Notes under the pieces: model-generated
What the model was told of the DNA's origin: nothing
The model's input: the letters and a program-made list of their open reading frames with translations, nothing else
Databases searched by the model: none
Position numbers and translations under genes: made by a program
Assembly: GCA_002327945.1 (NCBI GenBank)
Contig: DCVY01000217.1
Span: 2,351-13,708, forward strand
From: Acidovorax delafieldii
GTDB lineage: Bacteria; Pseudomonadota; Gammaproteobacteria; Burkholderiales; Burkholderiaceae_C
Direction of reading: 5' to 3'
DNA: 11,358 bases
Part shown: positions 1-6,164 of the stretch, piece by piece
Layout: the number at the start of each line of letters is the position of its first letter
Position numbering within the stretch: position 1 is the first letter of the stretch

Positions 1-588
1 GGGTGAAATCGGGGAGGAGGCGCTGGGCTTAATTCACGGCGTCGAAAATACCTGACAGCGCTGCCTTCTCGCCAATGGCTTGCTCTCACCCTTGCGGTCG
101 CCGCTGGCACTGCCGCGGCCCAGGGCTATCCCACCGACATCATCGCCCGCGTCATTGCAGACCCGCTGGGCCTTGCGCTCGGCCAGAGCGTGACCGTGGA
201 AAACAAGTCGGGTGGCGGCGGCATCGTGGGCGCCAACGAAACGGCCAAGGCGGCACCTGATGGCTACACGCCCGGCATGGCGGCCAGCCCAGCCATCACC
301 CCCAAGACGCCGTACAACCCGTTGACCGATTGCACACCCATCACCAACATCGCAGCCGCGCCCAACATCATTGCGGTGCACCCCAGTTTCCCGGCCAAGG
401 ACTACACGGCCTTCGTGGCCGAAGTCAAGAAGTCGCCCGGCAAATATTCGTATGCATCGTCGGGCACAGGCGGCATTGGCCACCTGCAGATGGAGCTGTA
501 CAAGAACCTCTGCGGCGTTTTCGTGGCCCACATCCTTTATCGCGGTGCGGGCCCCGCCCTGAATGACACCGTGGCCGGCCAGGTGCCC

Positions 589-593
589 ATGAT
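589..593. repeat. Left target-site duplication ATGAT of the inserted element
   Basis: ATGAT directly precedes the left inverted repeat and is repeated at 753-757. In the reconstructed empty site only one copy is present and the Bug reading frame is continuous. Confidence 0.85.
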
Positions 594-752
594 CCCAGGA
601 GCCTGTCGGACTTGAATCACAGGAACCTGCCACAAGACGAAGGCAAGTGTTTCGCACCATTTGCCAACAGACTTTTGCCTTGTAGCGCTTCAAATTTGCT
701 TATGAATCAAGCAATCATCTCTGGAAAGCTGAAAGTCCGACAGGCTGTTGGG
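594..752. mobile_element. 159-bp MITE-like element with terminal inverted repeats
   Basis: The left end (594-613, CCCAGGAGCCTGTCGGACTT) and the reverse complement of the right end (733-752, CCCAACAGCCTGTCGGACTT) match at 18 of 20 positions. The element is flanked by direct repeats ATGAT at 589-593 and 753-757. Deleting the element plus one ATGAT joins the host reading frame as GQVPMIFDNLPSALP, the unbroken Bug-family motif, which identifies both boundaries. The inside is more AT-rich than the surroundings and has no plausible gene; it carries a copy of the GCTTATGAATCAAGC palindrome (698-712). It must therefore have been moved by a transposase encoded elsewhere. Ends beginning CC with 5-bp duplications would fit IS1380-type elements, but that family assignment is only a guess. 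Confidence 0.88.
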
Positions 753-757
753 ATGAT
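753..757. repeat. Right target-site duplication ATGAT of the inserted element
   Basis: Second copy of ATGAT, directly after the right inverted repeat; it forms the start of the codons for MIFDN in the restored frame. Confidence 0.85.
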
Positions 758-980
758 TTTTGACAACCTGCCTTCGGCGCTGCCCTTCTCCGGCCGTGAA
801 AAAGCGCATGGAAGACACGGGCGCGCGCATCGTGGCCAACACGCCCGACCAGTTCGCCGCGCAGATCAAGGCCGAGTACACGGTCTACAAGGAGGTGGTG
901 GCCCGGCAGAAGCTGACGCTGGATTCACCGCGCGCCCTGCCATGCCAGCCGCCCGCGCCCCGGGCGACTTTTTTACGTGC

Positions 981-986
981 TATGGT
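981..986 (+). promoter_or_regulatory. Possible -10 element directly before xerD
   Basis: TATGGT ends 6 nt before the xerD ATG at 993. No Shine-Dalgarno sequence precedes that ATG (the upstream stretch is T-rich), so a transcript from this hexamer would start at or beside the start codon. No good -35 is visible; the bases 17 nt upstream are CCCCGG-like. Weak call. Confidence 0.25.
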
Positions 987-992
987 TTTGAC

Positions 993-1892
993 ATGCTTGC
1001 TGCCAGCCTGACCGCCATCGACACCTTTGTGGACGCCCTGTGGCTGCAAGACGGCCTGGCCCGCAACACGCTGGCCGCCTACCGGCGCGATCTCACGCTG
1101 TATGCCACCTGGCTCGCCGGCCAGCAGCCTGTGCTGGCGCTCGATGACACGGCCGAGTGCCACCTGCAGGCCTATTTTTCCGAGCGCCATGCGCAAACCC
1201 GGGCCACGTCGGCCAACCGGCGCCTGACGGTGCTGCGGCGCTACTTTCACTGGGCCCTGCGCGAGCGGCGCATTCAGGCCGACCCCACGGTGCGGCTGCA
1301 GGCGGCACGCCAGCCACTGCGCGTGCCCAAAACCCTGTCGCAGGCGCAGGTGGAGGCGCTGCTGAACGCCCCCGATGTGGGCACGCCGCTGGGCCTGCGC
1401 GACCGCACCATGCTGGAGCTGATGTATGCCAGCGGGCTGCGGGTGACCGAGCTGGTCACGCTCAAGACCTTCCAGCTCGGTCTGAATGAAGGCGTTTTGC
1501 GGGTGATGGGCAAGGGCAGCAAGGAGCGTCTGGTGCCGTTTGGCGAGGAAGCACGGCTGTGGATCGATCGCTACCTGCACGAATCACGCGGCGTGATCCT
1601 GGGCGGCCAGCAGACCGAGGATCTGTTTGTCACCCAGCGCGGCTCTGGCATGACGCGCGTGATGTTCTGGATGATCGTTAAAAAGTGGGCTGCAGTGGCG
1701 GGCATCACCGTGCCCCTGTCGCCGCACACGCTGCGCCATGCGTTTGCCACCCACCTGCTCAACCATGGGGCCGATCTGCGGGTGGTGCAGATGTTGCTGG
1801 GCCATGTGGATATTTCCACCACCACCATCTACACCCATGTGGCGCGCGAGCGCCTGAAGGCGCTGCATGCACACCACCATCCGCGGGGATGA
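993..1892 (+). CDS. xerD: Site-specific tyrosine recombinase XerD
   Basis: Cytoplasmic recombinase that, with XerC, resolves chromosome dimers at dif under FtsK control. The 299-aa product matches XerD length (298 aa in E. coli). An N-terminal SAM-like core-binding domain (about residues 8-95, including LARNTLAAYRRDL) precedes the catalytic domain. All catalytic residues are visible: R150 in SGLRVTEL, K174 in MGKGSKERL, H245 and R248 in HTLRHAFATHLL, H271 in LLGHVDIS, and nucleophile Y280 in TIYTHV. The C-terminus RLKALHAHHHPRG is typical of XerD rather than XerC. ATG 993 is chosen because the reading frame stays open upstream only by running through the pseudogene and the inserted element; 993 gives the usual N-terminus. 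The gene starts 66 bp after the last recognisable Bug codon and has no clear ribosome binding site. Identification is firm; the exact start is less so. Confidence 0.93.
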   Translation: MLAASLTAIDTFVDALWLQDGLARNTLAAYRRDLTLYATWLAGQQPVLALDDTAECHLQAYFSERHAQTRATSANRRLTVLRRYFHWALRERRIQADPTVRLQAARQPLRVPKTLSQAQVEALLNAPDVGTPLGLRDRTMLELMYASGLRVTELVTLKTFQLGLNEGVLRVMGKGSKERLVPFGEEARLWIDRYLHESRGVILGGQQTEDLFVTQRGSGMTRVMFWMIVKKWAAVAGITVPLSPHTLRHAFATHLLNHGADLRVVQMLLGHVDISTTTIYTHVARERLKALHAHHHPRG

Positions 1893-1898
1893 AGGGTG

Positions 1899-1921
1899 CG
1901 GGCAGGTCGTGTTGCTGCCCG
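1899..1921. other. Weak stem-loop after xerD
   Basis: CGGGCAG (1899-1905) and CTGCCCG (1915-1921) form a 7-bp stem with a 9-nt loop, 7 nt after the xerD stop. No T-run follows on either strand, so it is not a standard intrinsic terminator. It lies in the 106-bp gap between the convergent xerD and EAL-HDOD genes, which holds nothing else recognisable. Confidence 0.25.
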
Positions 1922-1998
1922 GGAGGCTGCCCTGGAAGCGGGCATTTCGGGCTGCGCCTGCCATTGCCCTCTGTGGGGTGCGCCGGTTGTCGGCCGGG

Positions 1999-3282
1999 TT
2001 AATCCTCTCCGAGCGATTCGGCCCAGGTCAGGGCCTGTAGGTGCGCCCAGTTGACCTGGCGGTTGGACAGGTGCAGGGTCTCGGCGGCCTCGGTAAATGT
2101 GGCTTCGTCGCCGCTTTCGCAGGCGCGTGTGAGATCGAGAAAGGGGGCAAACACACCGGTGCCATGCAGCAGCGCGTCCGTCACGGGCTGGGGCAGTGCC
2201 ACCGATTCCAGGGCTTTTTCCAGCGGCACCCCCAGCATCACATCCAGCAGCGAGAAAACGCCCACCACAAAGGCGTTGTCGCATTCCTCGGGGGCAAGCA
2301 GCTCGGCCGCCAGCAGCTCCATCAGGCGGCCCCGCACCACCGCCGTGGAACCCACGGCAGGCGGTGCTCCACCGGCCCGTGACGTGGTCATGAGCAGGGC
2401 GGCCCAGCGGAACAGCTTTTTGAGGCCCAGGATCATCACGGCATGGCGGAACGACGTGATCTCGCACGACAGGCCAAAGCCCGAAGAGTTGATGAAGCGC
2501 AGCAGGTTGAAAGACAGGGTGGGGTCTTTCTTGAGCAGGTCTTCAATCTCGGCGGTGCTGGCCTGCCTGCGCACCAGGTTAATCAACTGGATGATGGTGG
2601 CCTGCGAAGGCCGGATGGTGGTGGCTTTCACCAGCGCGGGCTTGGCGAACCAGTAGCCTTGAAAGAGCTTGACCCCCAGGCCAGCCATCATCTGGTACTG
2701 CTCGGGGGTTTCCACCTTTTCCGCCACCAGCGTGGCCTGGCTGTGGGTGCCGGCAAATTTGACCAGCGGACCCGCCAGTTCCGGCTTGAAGGCCTGCATG
2801 TCGAGCTTGATGAATGCGGCCAGCGGCAACCATGACACATAGCTGCGCTTGAGTACATTCTGGTCGAATGCCAGCCGGAAACCGCGCGTGCGCAATGCGT
2901 CCAGTGTCGCAACCCGGGCCTCGATGTCTTCGACCGTGGGGCTGTCGGCGAGCGGGGGTACTTCCAGCACCACCTTGTCAGGGTGGATGAGTTCCAGGTG
3001 ACCGCCCGCCAGGCTTTCATGCGTGCAGTTGATGAACACCGTCTTCTTGCCTACCAGGGCTTCGGTGCCGGCATACGACAAGGCATTGAACAGCAGCGCG
3101 GCATCGCTGGCAGCGGTGTGGGATGCCGATGCAGTGGTGCGGTCGAATAGCTCATAGCCAAACACTGCGCGGTTGGCGTCCACGATGGCCTGGCGCGCGA
3201 TGATGGCCAGATTGTCGGTCTCCATGCCCTCGGAGGCCACGACGGCGGCTGCCGGGGTGTCTTGTTCTGGTGTGCTCGACAT
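1999..3282 (-). CDS. EAL-HDOD signalling protein (paralogue 1)
   Basis: A 427-aa cytoplasmic protein with an N-terminal EAL-like domain (about 25-225) and a C-terminal HDOD domain (about 226-415, with LINLVRRQ, LLKKDPTLSFNLLRFINSS and ALLMTTS). Family members act in regulatory networks, often linked to motility, surface behaviour or c-di-GMP; a specific role cannot be read here. The EAL part keeps E44 (YELFDR in place of EALLR), E107 (LEVPP), K159-D161 (KLD) and E188 (EKVET, then QGYWFAKP), but the metal-binding DDFGTG loop is replaced by AFDQNVL, so phosphodiesterase activity is unlikely. It is closely similar to the gene beginning at 4616, 68 bp upstream, and probably arose with it by tandem duplication. 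The start at 3282 (MSSTPEQDT) parallels the MSTHPDSGT start of the paralogue. No strong ribosome binding site is seen. Confidence 0.9.
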   Translation of the reverse strand: MSSTPEQDTPAAAVVASEGMETDNLAIIARQAIVDANRAVFGYELFDRTTASASHTAASDAALLFNALSYAGTEALVGKKTVFINCTHESLAGGHLELIHPDKVVLEVPPLADSPTVEDIEARVATLDALRTRGFRLAFDQNVLKRSYVSWLPLAAFIKLDMQAFKPELAGPLVKFAGTHSQATLVAEKVETPEQYQMMAGLGVKLFQGYWFAKPALVKATTIRPSQATIIQLINLVRRQASTAEIEDLLKKDPTLSFNLLRFINSSGFGLSCEITSFRHAVMILGLKKLFRWAALLMTTSRAGGAPPAVGSTAVVRGRLMELLAAELLAPEECDNAFVVGVFSLLDVMLGVPLEKALESVALPQPVTDALLHGTGVFAPFLDLTRACESGDEATFTEAAETLHLSNRQVNWAHLQALTWAESLGED

Positions 3283-3350
3283 GGGTGCGCTGGTAAGGGG
3301 TTGCGGGAGAGAATCCGGGCCATTTTAGGTCGTGGCCTTTGCCCGGGAGG

Positions 3351-4616
3351 TCAGTCCGTGAGCTGGTCGGCCCAGGCCAGTGCCTGCAGATGGGCAAAGT
3401 TGATTTGCTGGCTGGAAAGGTGCAGGGTGCCCGCTGCGCGGTCAAACACGGAATCGTCGCTGGACTCGCAGGCCTCGGCGAGTGTGAGCAGGTCACCCAG
3501 AAAGCCTTTGCGCAGCAGCAGGGCGTCCGAGACTTCATCGGGCAAGTTCAGCAGGCCGAGTGCCGATTCCATGGGCATGTGCAGCATCACGTCCAGCAGC
3601 GAGAAAATGCCCACCACGAACGCCAGGTCGGCCTCTTCTGGGGGCTGGGTTTCCAAGGCCAGCAGCTCCATCAGCCGCCCGCGCACCACGGCGGTGTGGC
3701 CCACCGAGGACGGCGTGCCGCTGGAGCGCGAGGCGGTCAGCAGCAGGGCTGCCCAGCGGAAAAGCTTCTTCAGGCCCATGAGCATCACGGCCTGGCGGAA
3801 GGATGTGATCTCGCGGTTCAGGCCAAAGCCCGACGAGTTGATCAGCCGCATGAGGTTGAAGGCCAGCCCCGCGTCTTTCTTGAGCACTTCCTCGATGTCG
3901 TCCGTGCTGGCCTGCTTGCGCACCAGATTGATGAGCTGGATGATGCTGGCCTGGGAGGCCGGGAGCAGCTTGGCCTCGACGAGCGCGGGGCGGGCGAACC
4001 AGTAACCCTGGAACAGATCAACGCCCTGGCTGGAAGCCATGTCGTATTGCTGCGCGGTTTCGACTTTTTCGGCAATCAGATCAGCCTGCGAGTGGCGGCC
4101 GGCATAGCTGATCAGCACGGCCAGCTGGTCGGGGGCGAGCACCGACAAGTCCAGCTTGATGTAGTCGGCCAGTGGCAGCCAGGGGGCGTAGGCCGATTCC
4201 AGCACGGTGTGGTTGAACGCCAGGTGAAAGCCGCGCTCGCGCAGCGCCGCCAAAATGGGCAGGCGGGCAACCACCTCGGCGCTGGCGGCGTGGCCCAGGG
4301 GCGGAATTTCGAGCACAACCTTGTCGGGGTCCAGCAGCTCGAGGTGGCCGCCCGTCAGGCTTTCGTGGGTGCAATTGACGAAGATGAGCTTCTTGCCCAC
4401 CAGCTCCTCGGTGCCCGCATGGGAGAGCGCGGTAAAAACCAGAATCACGTCGGTGGCGGCCGTGTGGTCTGCGCCACTGCGTGACCGGTTGAACAGCTCA
4501 TAGCCCACCACCACTTTCTGCGCATTCACGATCGCCTGGCGGGCAATCATGGCAACGGACGATTGGCTTTGGGGCGGAGGGGGCGAGGAGGTGCCGCTGT
4601 CAGGGTGTGTGGACAT
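3351..4616 (-). CDS. EAL-HDOD signalling protein (paralogue 2)
   Basis: A 421-aa paralogue of the downstream gene at 1999-3282, with the same plan: variable Pro/Ser-rich N-terminus (SSPPPPQSQSS), degenerate EAL domain (IARQAIVNAQ, YELFNRSRS, VVLEIPPLGHAA, AEKVET, QGYWFARPAL) and C-terminal HDOD domain (LINLVRKQASTDDIEEVLKK, INSSGFGLNREITSFRQAV, KKLFRWAALLLTASR). The canonical DDFGTG loop reads AFNHTVL, so catalysis is unlikely and a binding or scaffold role is inferred. A GTG at 4658 would add 14 residues; ATG 4616 is preferred because it matches the paralogue's start and because a -10-like TACAAT (4670-4675) would place the RNA start close to the GTG. The gene lies 87 bp downstream of the DUF455 gene and may be partly co-transcribed with it. 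Confidence 0.88.
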   Translation of the reverse strand: MSTHPDSGTSSPPPPQSQSSVAMIARQAIVNAQKVVVGYELFNRSRSGADHTAATDVILVFTALSHAGTEELVGKKLIFVNCTHESLTGGHLELLDPDKVVLEIPPLGHAASAEVVARLPILAALRERGFHLAFNHTVLESAYAPWLPLADYIKLDLSVLAPDQLAVLISYAGRHSQADLIAEKVETAQQYDMASSQGVDLFQGYWFARPALVEAKLLPASQASIIQLINLVRKQASTDDIEEVLKKDAGLAFNLMRLINSSGFGLNREITSFRQAVMLMGLKKLFRWAALLLTASRSSGTPSSVGHTAVVRGRLMELLALETQPPEEADLAFVVGIFSLLDVMLHMPMESALGLLNLPDEVSDALLLRKGFLGDLLTLAEACESSDDSVFDRAAGTLHLSSQQINFAHLQALAWADQLTD

Positions 4617-4650
4617 GGAGAAAGGGTCTGTTTTCGGCGTGCCAAGAAAG

Positions 4651-4665
4651 CCATGCACGGCATGG
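4651..4665. promoter_or_regulatory. Inverted repeat in the leader of EAL-HDOD paralogue 2
   Basis: CCATGC (4651-4656) and GCATGG (4660-4665) are perfect inverted arms around ACG, directly downstream of the -10-like hexamer. It could be an operator or an RNA hairpin near the transcript start. Short, so it may be chance. Confidence 0.3.
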
Positions 4666-4669
4666 GTGC

Positions 4670-4675
4670 ATTGTA
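4670..4675 (-). promoter_or_regulatory. Possible -10 element for EAL-HDOD paralogue 2
   Basis: On the minus strand the sequence reads TTTTCTACAATGC, with TACAAT close to the sigma-70 -10 consensus and an AT-rich stretch before it. A CTGACA hexamer lies upstream but at a 20-bp spacing, longer than ideal. The inferred transcript would start near 4663, about 45 nt before ATG 4616. Confidence 0.35.
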
Positions 4676-4703
4676 GAAAATTTCGGCAGTGCGGGTGTCA
4701 GGA

Positions 4704-5507
4704 TCATCCCTGCTGCAGCCACCGCAATTCAGCTTCGGTAAAGCCCGCGCTGCGGCGGGCGGCTTCGTTGAATGGGGGCTTGAGCCGCGGTGCCTCGTAC
4801 TGGCGCACCAGCTGCCCGTACAGGGTTTCGGGGTCCAGCCCCTGGCGCGCGCACAGCCAGCGGTACCAGTGGTTGCCAATGGCGACGTGGCCCACTTCGT
4901 CGTGCAAGATGGTGTCCAGGATGTCTGCGGCAGCCAGTGCATCGGGCGCAGCCACCTGGCGCAGCTTGCGCTGAATCTGTGGCGTGGCATCCAGCCCGCG
5001 CGCTTCCATGGTGCGTGGCACCAGGGCCATGCGGGCCACGATGTCGTGCTGTGTTTTCTCGCACATGGTCCACAGGCCCTGGTGGGCCGGGAAATCGCCG
5101 TAGTCATGCCCCTGGCTGCGCAGATGGTCGCGCAGCAGCCGAAAGTGCAGGGCCTCTTCAGCCGCCACCCGCAGCCAGTCGAGGTAATAGGCTGGCGGCA
5201 TGCCGTCAAAACGCCAGGCCGCATCAAGGGCCAGGTTGATGGCGTTGAACTCGATGTGCGCGATGGCATGGATGAGGATGGCGCGGCCTTCAGCCGTGGC
5301 TGGGGAGCGGCGCGCGACCTCGGTGTGGCGCAGCAAGGCGGGTCGCTCGGGACAGCCGGGCAATGCGCTGGCATCAATCAAGGCGGTGGGGGCTTGTTCT
5401 GCTATCGAAAGCGCAGCTGCCTGCGCCTGAAGGTCAAGCGTTGCGGCCGCTTTTTGTTCTGGGTCTGAGAGGCACAAGATCTGCAGTGCACGGTGGCGAA
5501 GCTCCAT
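4704..5507 (-). CDS. DUF455 family ferritin-like protein
   Basis: A 267-aa cytoplasmic protein of the DUF455 ferritin-like family, related to the MiaE-type diiron fold; its reaction is not established. The diiron ligand pattern is visible: E86 (AHIEFNAI), E118xxH121 (AAEEALHF), E169 within VPRTMEARGLD, and E204xxH207 (LHDEVGHVAIGNHWY). This matches the usual four-helix-bundle arrangement of two ExxH motifs and two further Glu. The frame stays open to an ATG at 5603, but that start would overlap the start of the divergent carbonic-anhydrase-like gene; ATG 5507 gives the usual family N-terminus MELRHRALQ. No Shine-Dalgarno sequence precedes it and a -10-like TAGAAT lies 7 nt upstream. EAL-HDOD paralogue 2 follows 87 bp downstream on the same strand. 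Confidence 0.88.
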   Translation of the reverse strand: MELRHRALQILCLSDPEQKAAATLDLQAQAAALSIAEQAPTALIDASALPGCPERPALLRHTEVARRSPATAEGRAILIHAIAHIEFNAINLALDAAWRFDGMPPAYYLDWLRVAAEEALHFRLLRDHLRSQGHDYGDFPAHQGLWTMCEKTQHDIVARMALVPRTMEARGLDATPQIQRKLRQVAAPDALAAADILDTILHDEVGHVAIGNHWYRWLCARQGLDPETLYGQLVRQYEAPRLKPPFNEAARRSAGFTEAELRWLQQG

Positions 5508-5510
5508 TCG

Positions 5511-5520
5511 TACAATTCTA
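5511..5520. promoter_or_regulatory. Overlapping divergent -10-like hexamers
   Basis: In TACAATTCTA, the plus strand offers TACAAT (5511-5516, towards the carbonic-anhydrase-like gene) and the minus strand offers TAGAAT (5515-5520, towards the DUF455 gene). The two share two bases. -35 boxes are poor on both sides. The minus-strand hexamer would start RNA at about the DUF455 ATG. Confidence 0.35.
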
Positions 5521-5590
5521 GGCCCTGCCTGGGCTTGGATGGATGGCCAGAGCGCATGCTTTGTAACCAACAGGCAGATCCATTTTTTAC

Positions 5591-5594
5591 GGAG
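5591..5594 (+). promoter_or_regulatory. Ribosome binding site of the gamma-CA-like gene
   Basis: GGAG sits 7 nt before ATG 5602 and selects this codon over the upstream in-frame ATG at 5539. Confidence 0.7.
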
Positions 5595-5601
5595 TGTGGT
5601 C

Positions 5602-6126
5602 ATGGCGATTTACGAACTTGATGGCGCGGCCCCGCGTGTGGCGGCTTCGGCCTGGGTGGCCGACAGCGCGCAGGTGATTGGCAATGTGGTGCTGGGCGAA
5701 GACGCCAGCGTGTGGTTCGGTACCGTGGTGCGCGGCGATACGGAGGCCATCACCATCGGTGCGGGCTCCAACATCCAGGACGCCAGCGTGCTGCATGCCG
5801 ACTTCGGCAAGCCCCTGGTGGTGGGTGAGCGCGTGACCGTGGGCCACCAAGTCATGCTGCACGGCTGCACCATTGGCGACGAAACACTGATCGGCATCGG
5901 CGCCATCGTGCTCAATGGCGCCAAAATCGGCAAGAACTGCCTGGTGGGCGCGGGCGCGCTGGTGACCGAGGGCAAGGAGTTTCCGGATGGCTCCATGATC
6001 ATCGGCAGCCCCGCCAAGGCCGTGCGCGAACTGACACCCGAGCAGATCGAAGGCCTGCGCCAGAGCGCGCAGCACTACATCGACAACGCACGCCGATTTC
6101 AAACCGGCCTGCGCAAAACCGGCTGA
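5602..6126 (+). CDS. Gamma-carbonic-anhydrase family protein (YrdA-like)
   Basis: A 174-aa left-handed beta-helix protein of hexapeptide repeats (VIGNVVLGEDASVW, ITIGAGSNIQDASV, TLIGIGAIVLNGAKIG), forming trimers in known relatives. The three metal-binding histidines typical of gamma-class carbonic anhydrases are present: H65 (VLHADFG), H82 and H87 (VGHQVMLHGC), with R44-D46 (RGD) and Q59-D60 (IQD) as expected near the active site. Many YrdA relatives bind metal but show weak or no carbonic anhydrase activity, so the reaction is not certain. The start at 5602 is supported by GGAG 7 nt upstream and by the usual N-terminus MAIYELDG. Hsp33 follows after 38 bp on the same strand, suggesting a two-gene unit. 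The upstream gap to the divergent DUF455 gene is 94 bp. Confidence 0.92.
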   Translation: MAIYELDGAAPRVAASAWVADSAQVIGNVVLGEDASVWFGTVVRGDTEAITIGAGSNIQDASVLHADFGKPLVVGERVTVGHQVMLHGCTIGDETLIGIGAIVLNGAKIGKNCLVGAGALVTEGKEFPDGSMIIGSPAKAVRELTPEQIEGLRQSAQHYIDNARRFQTGLRKTG

Positions 6127-6164
6127 GCGCCGCCGCTGCCCATTTCTTCTCCTGGAACCCCTGC

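Larger units (their letters stand above)
37..927 (+). pseudogene. Decayed Bug-family (TctC-like) periplasmic solute-binding protein gene
   Basis: Intact relatives are secreted binding proteins for carboxylates and related solutes, usually about 320 aa. Frame 1 gives a signal-peptide-like stretch ([16 protein letters not shown], near 82-129), then [39 protein letters not shown] and a long Bug-like region to GQVPMI at 593. After a 159-bp insertion (594-752) the motif resumes as FDNLPSALP, and from about 781 a frame-1 C-terminal piece follows (VKKRMEDTGARIVANTPDQFAAQIKAE as two abutting motifs, to KLTLDS at 927). Lesions: no ATG, GTG or TTG in frame after the stop at 4-6; about 15 residues missing between YPT and DIIAR; the insertion; and roughly 100 codons missing between LPSALP and SPAVKKRM, with a frame change. 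No stop follows the C-terminus until 1009-1011, inside xerD. A GGAGGAGG tract at 13-20 may be the old ribosome binding site. Family assignment is strong; the substrate is unknown. Confidence 0.88.

Noticed and set aside
34..693. Long minus-strand open frame over the Bug relic
   Set aside because: It is antisense to a recognisable gene and matches no family pattern; high GC creates such frames.
594..752. Assignment of the mini-element to a named IS family or to Tn3-type TIMEs
   Set aside because: The ends lack the GGGG start and 38-bp repeats of Tn3-type elements, and no other family can be fixed without a database search.
612..1892. A 426-aa open frame ending as XerD
   Set aside because: Its first 127 residues come from the transposable element and the Bug remnant; XerD length and N-terminus fit the start at 993.
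1899..1921. Intrinsic terminator for xerD
   Set aside because: Stem of 7 bp without a T-run on either strand; kept only as a weak stem-loop.
3339..4484. 381-aa plus-strand open frame opposite EAL-HDOD paralogue 2 (similar one at 2051-2656 opposite paralogue 1)
   Set aside because: Low-complexity antisense translation of the real genes; the two resemble each other only because the genes beneath are paralogues.
4547..5377. 276-aa minus-strand frame overlapping the DUF455 gene
   Set aside because: Shifted frame of a gene with clear diiron motifs; Pro/Arg/Ser/Trp-rich shadow translation.
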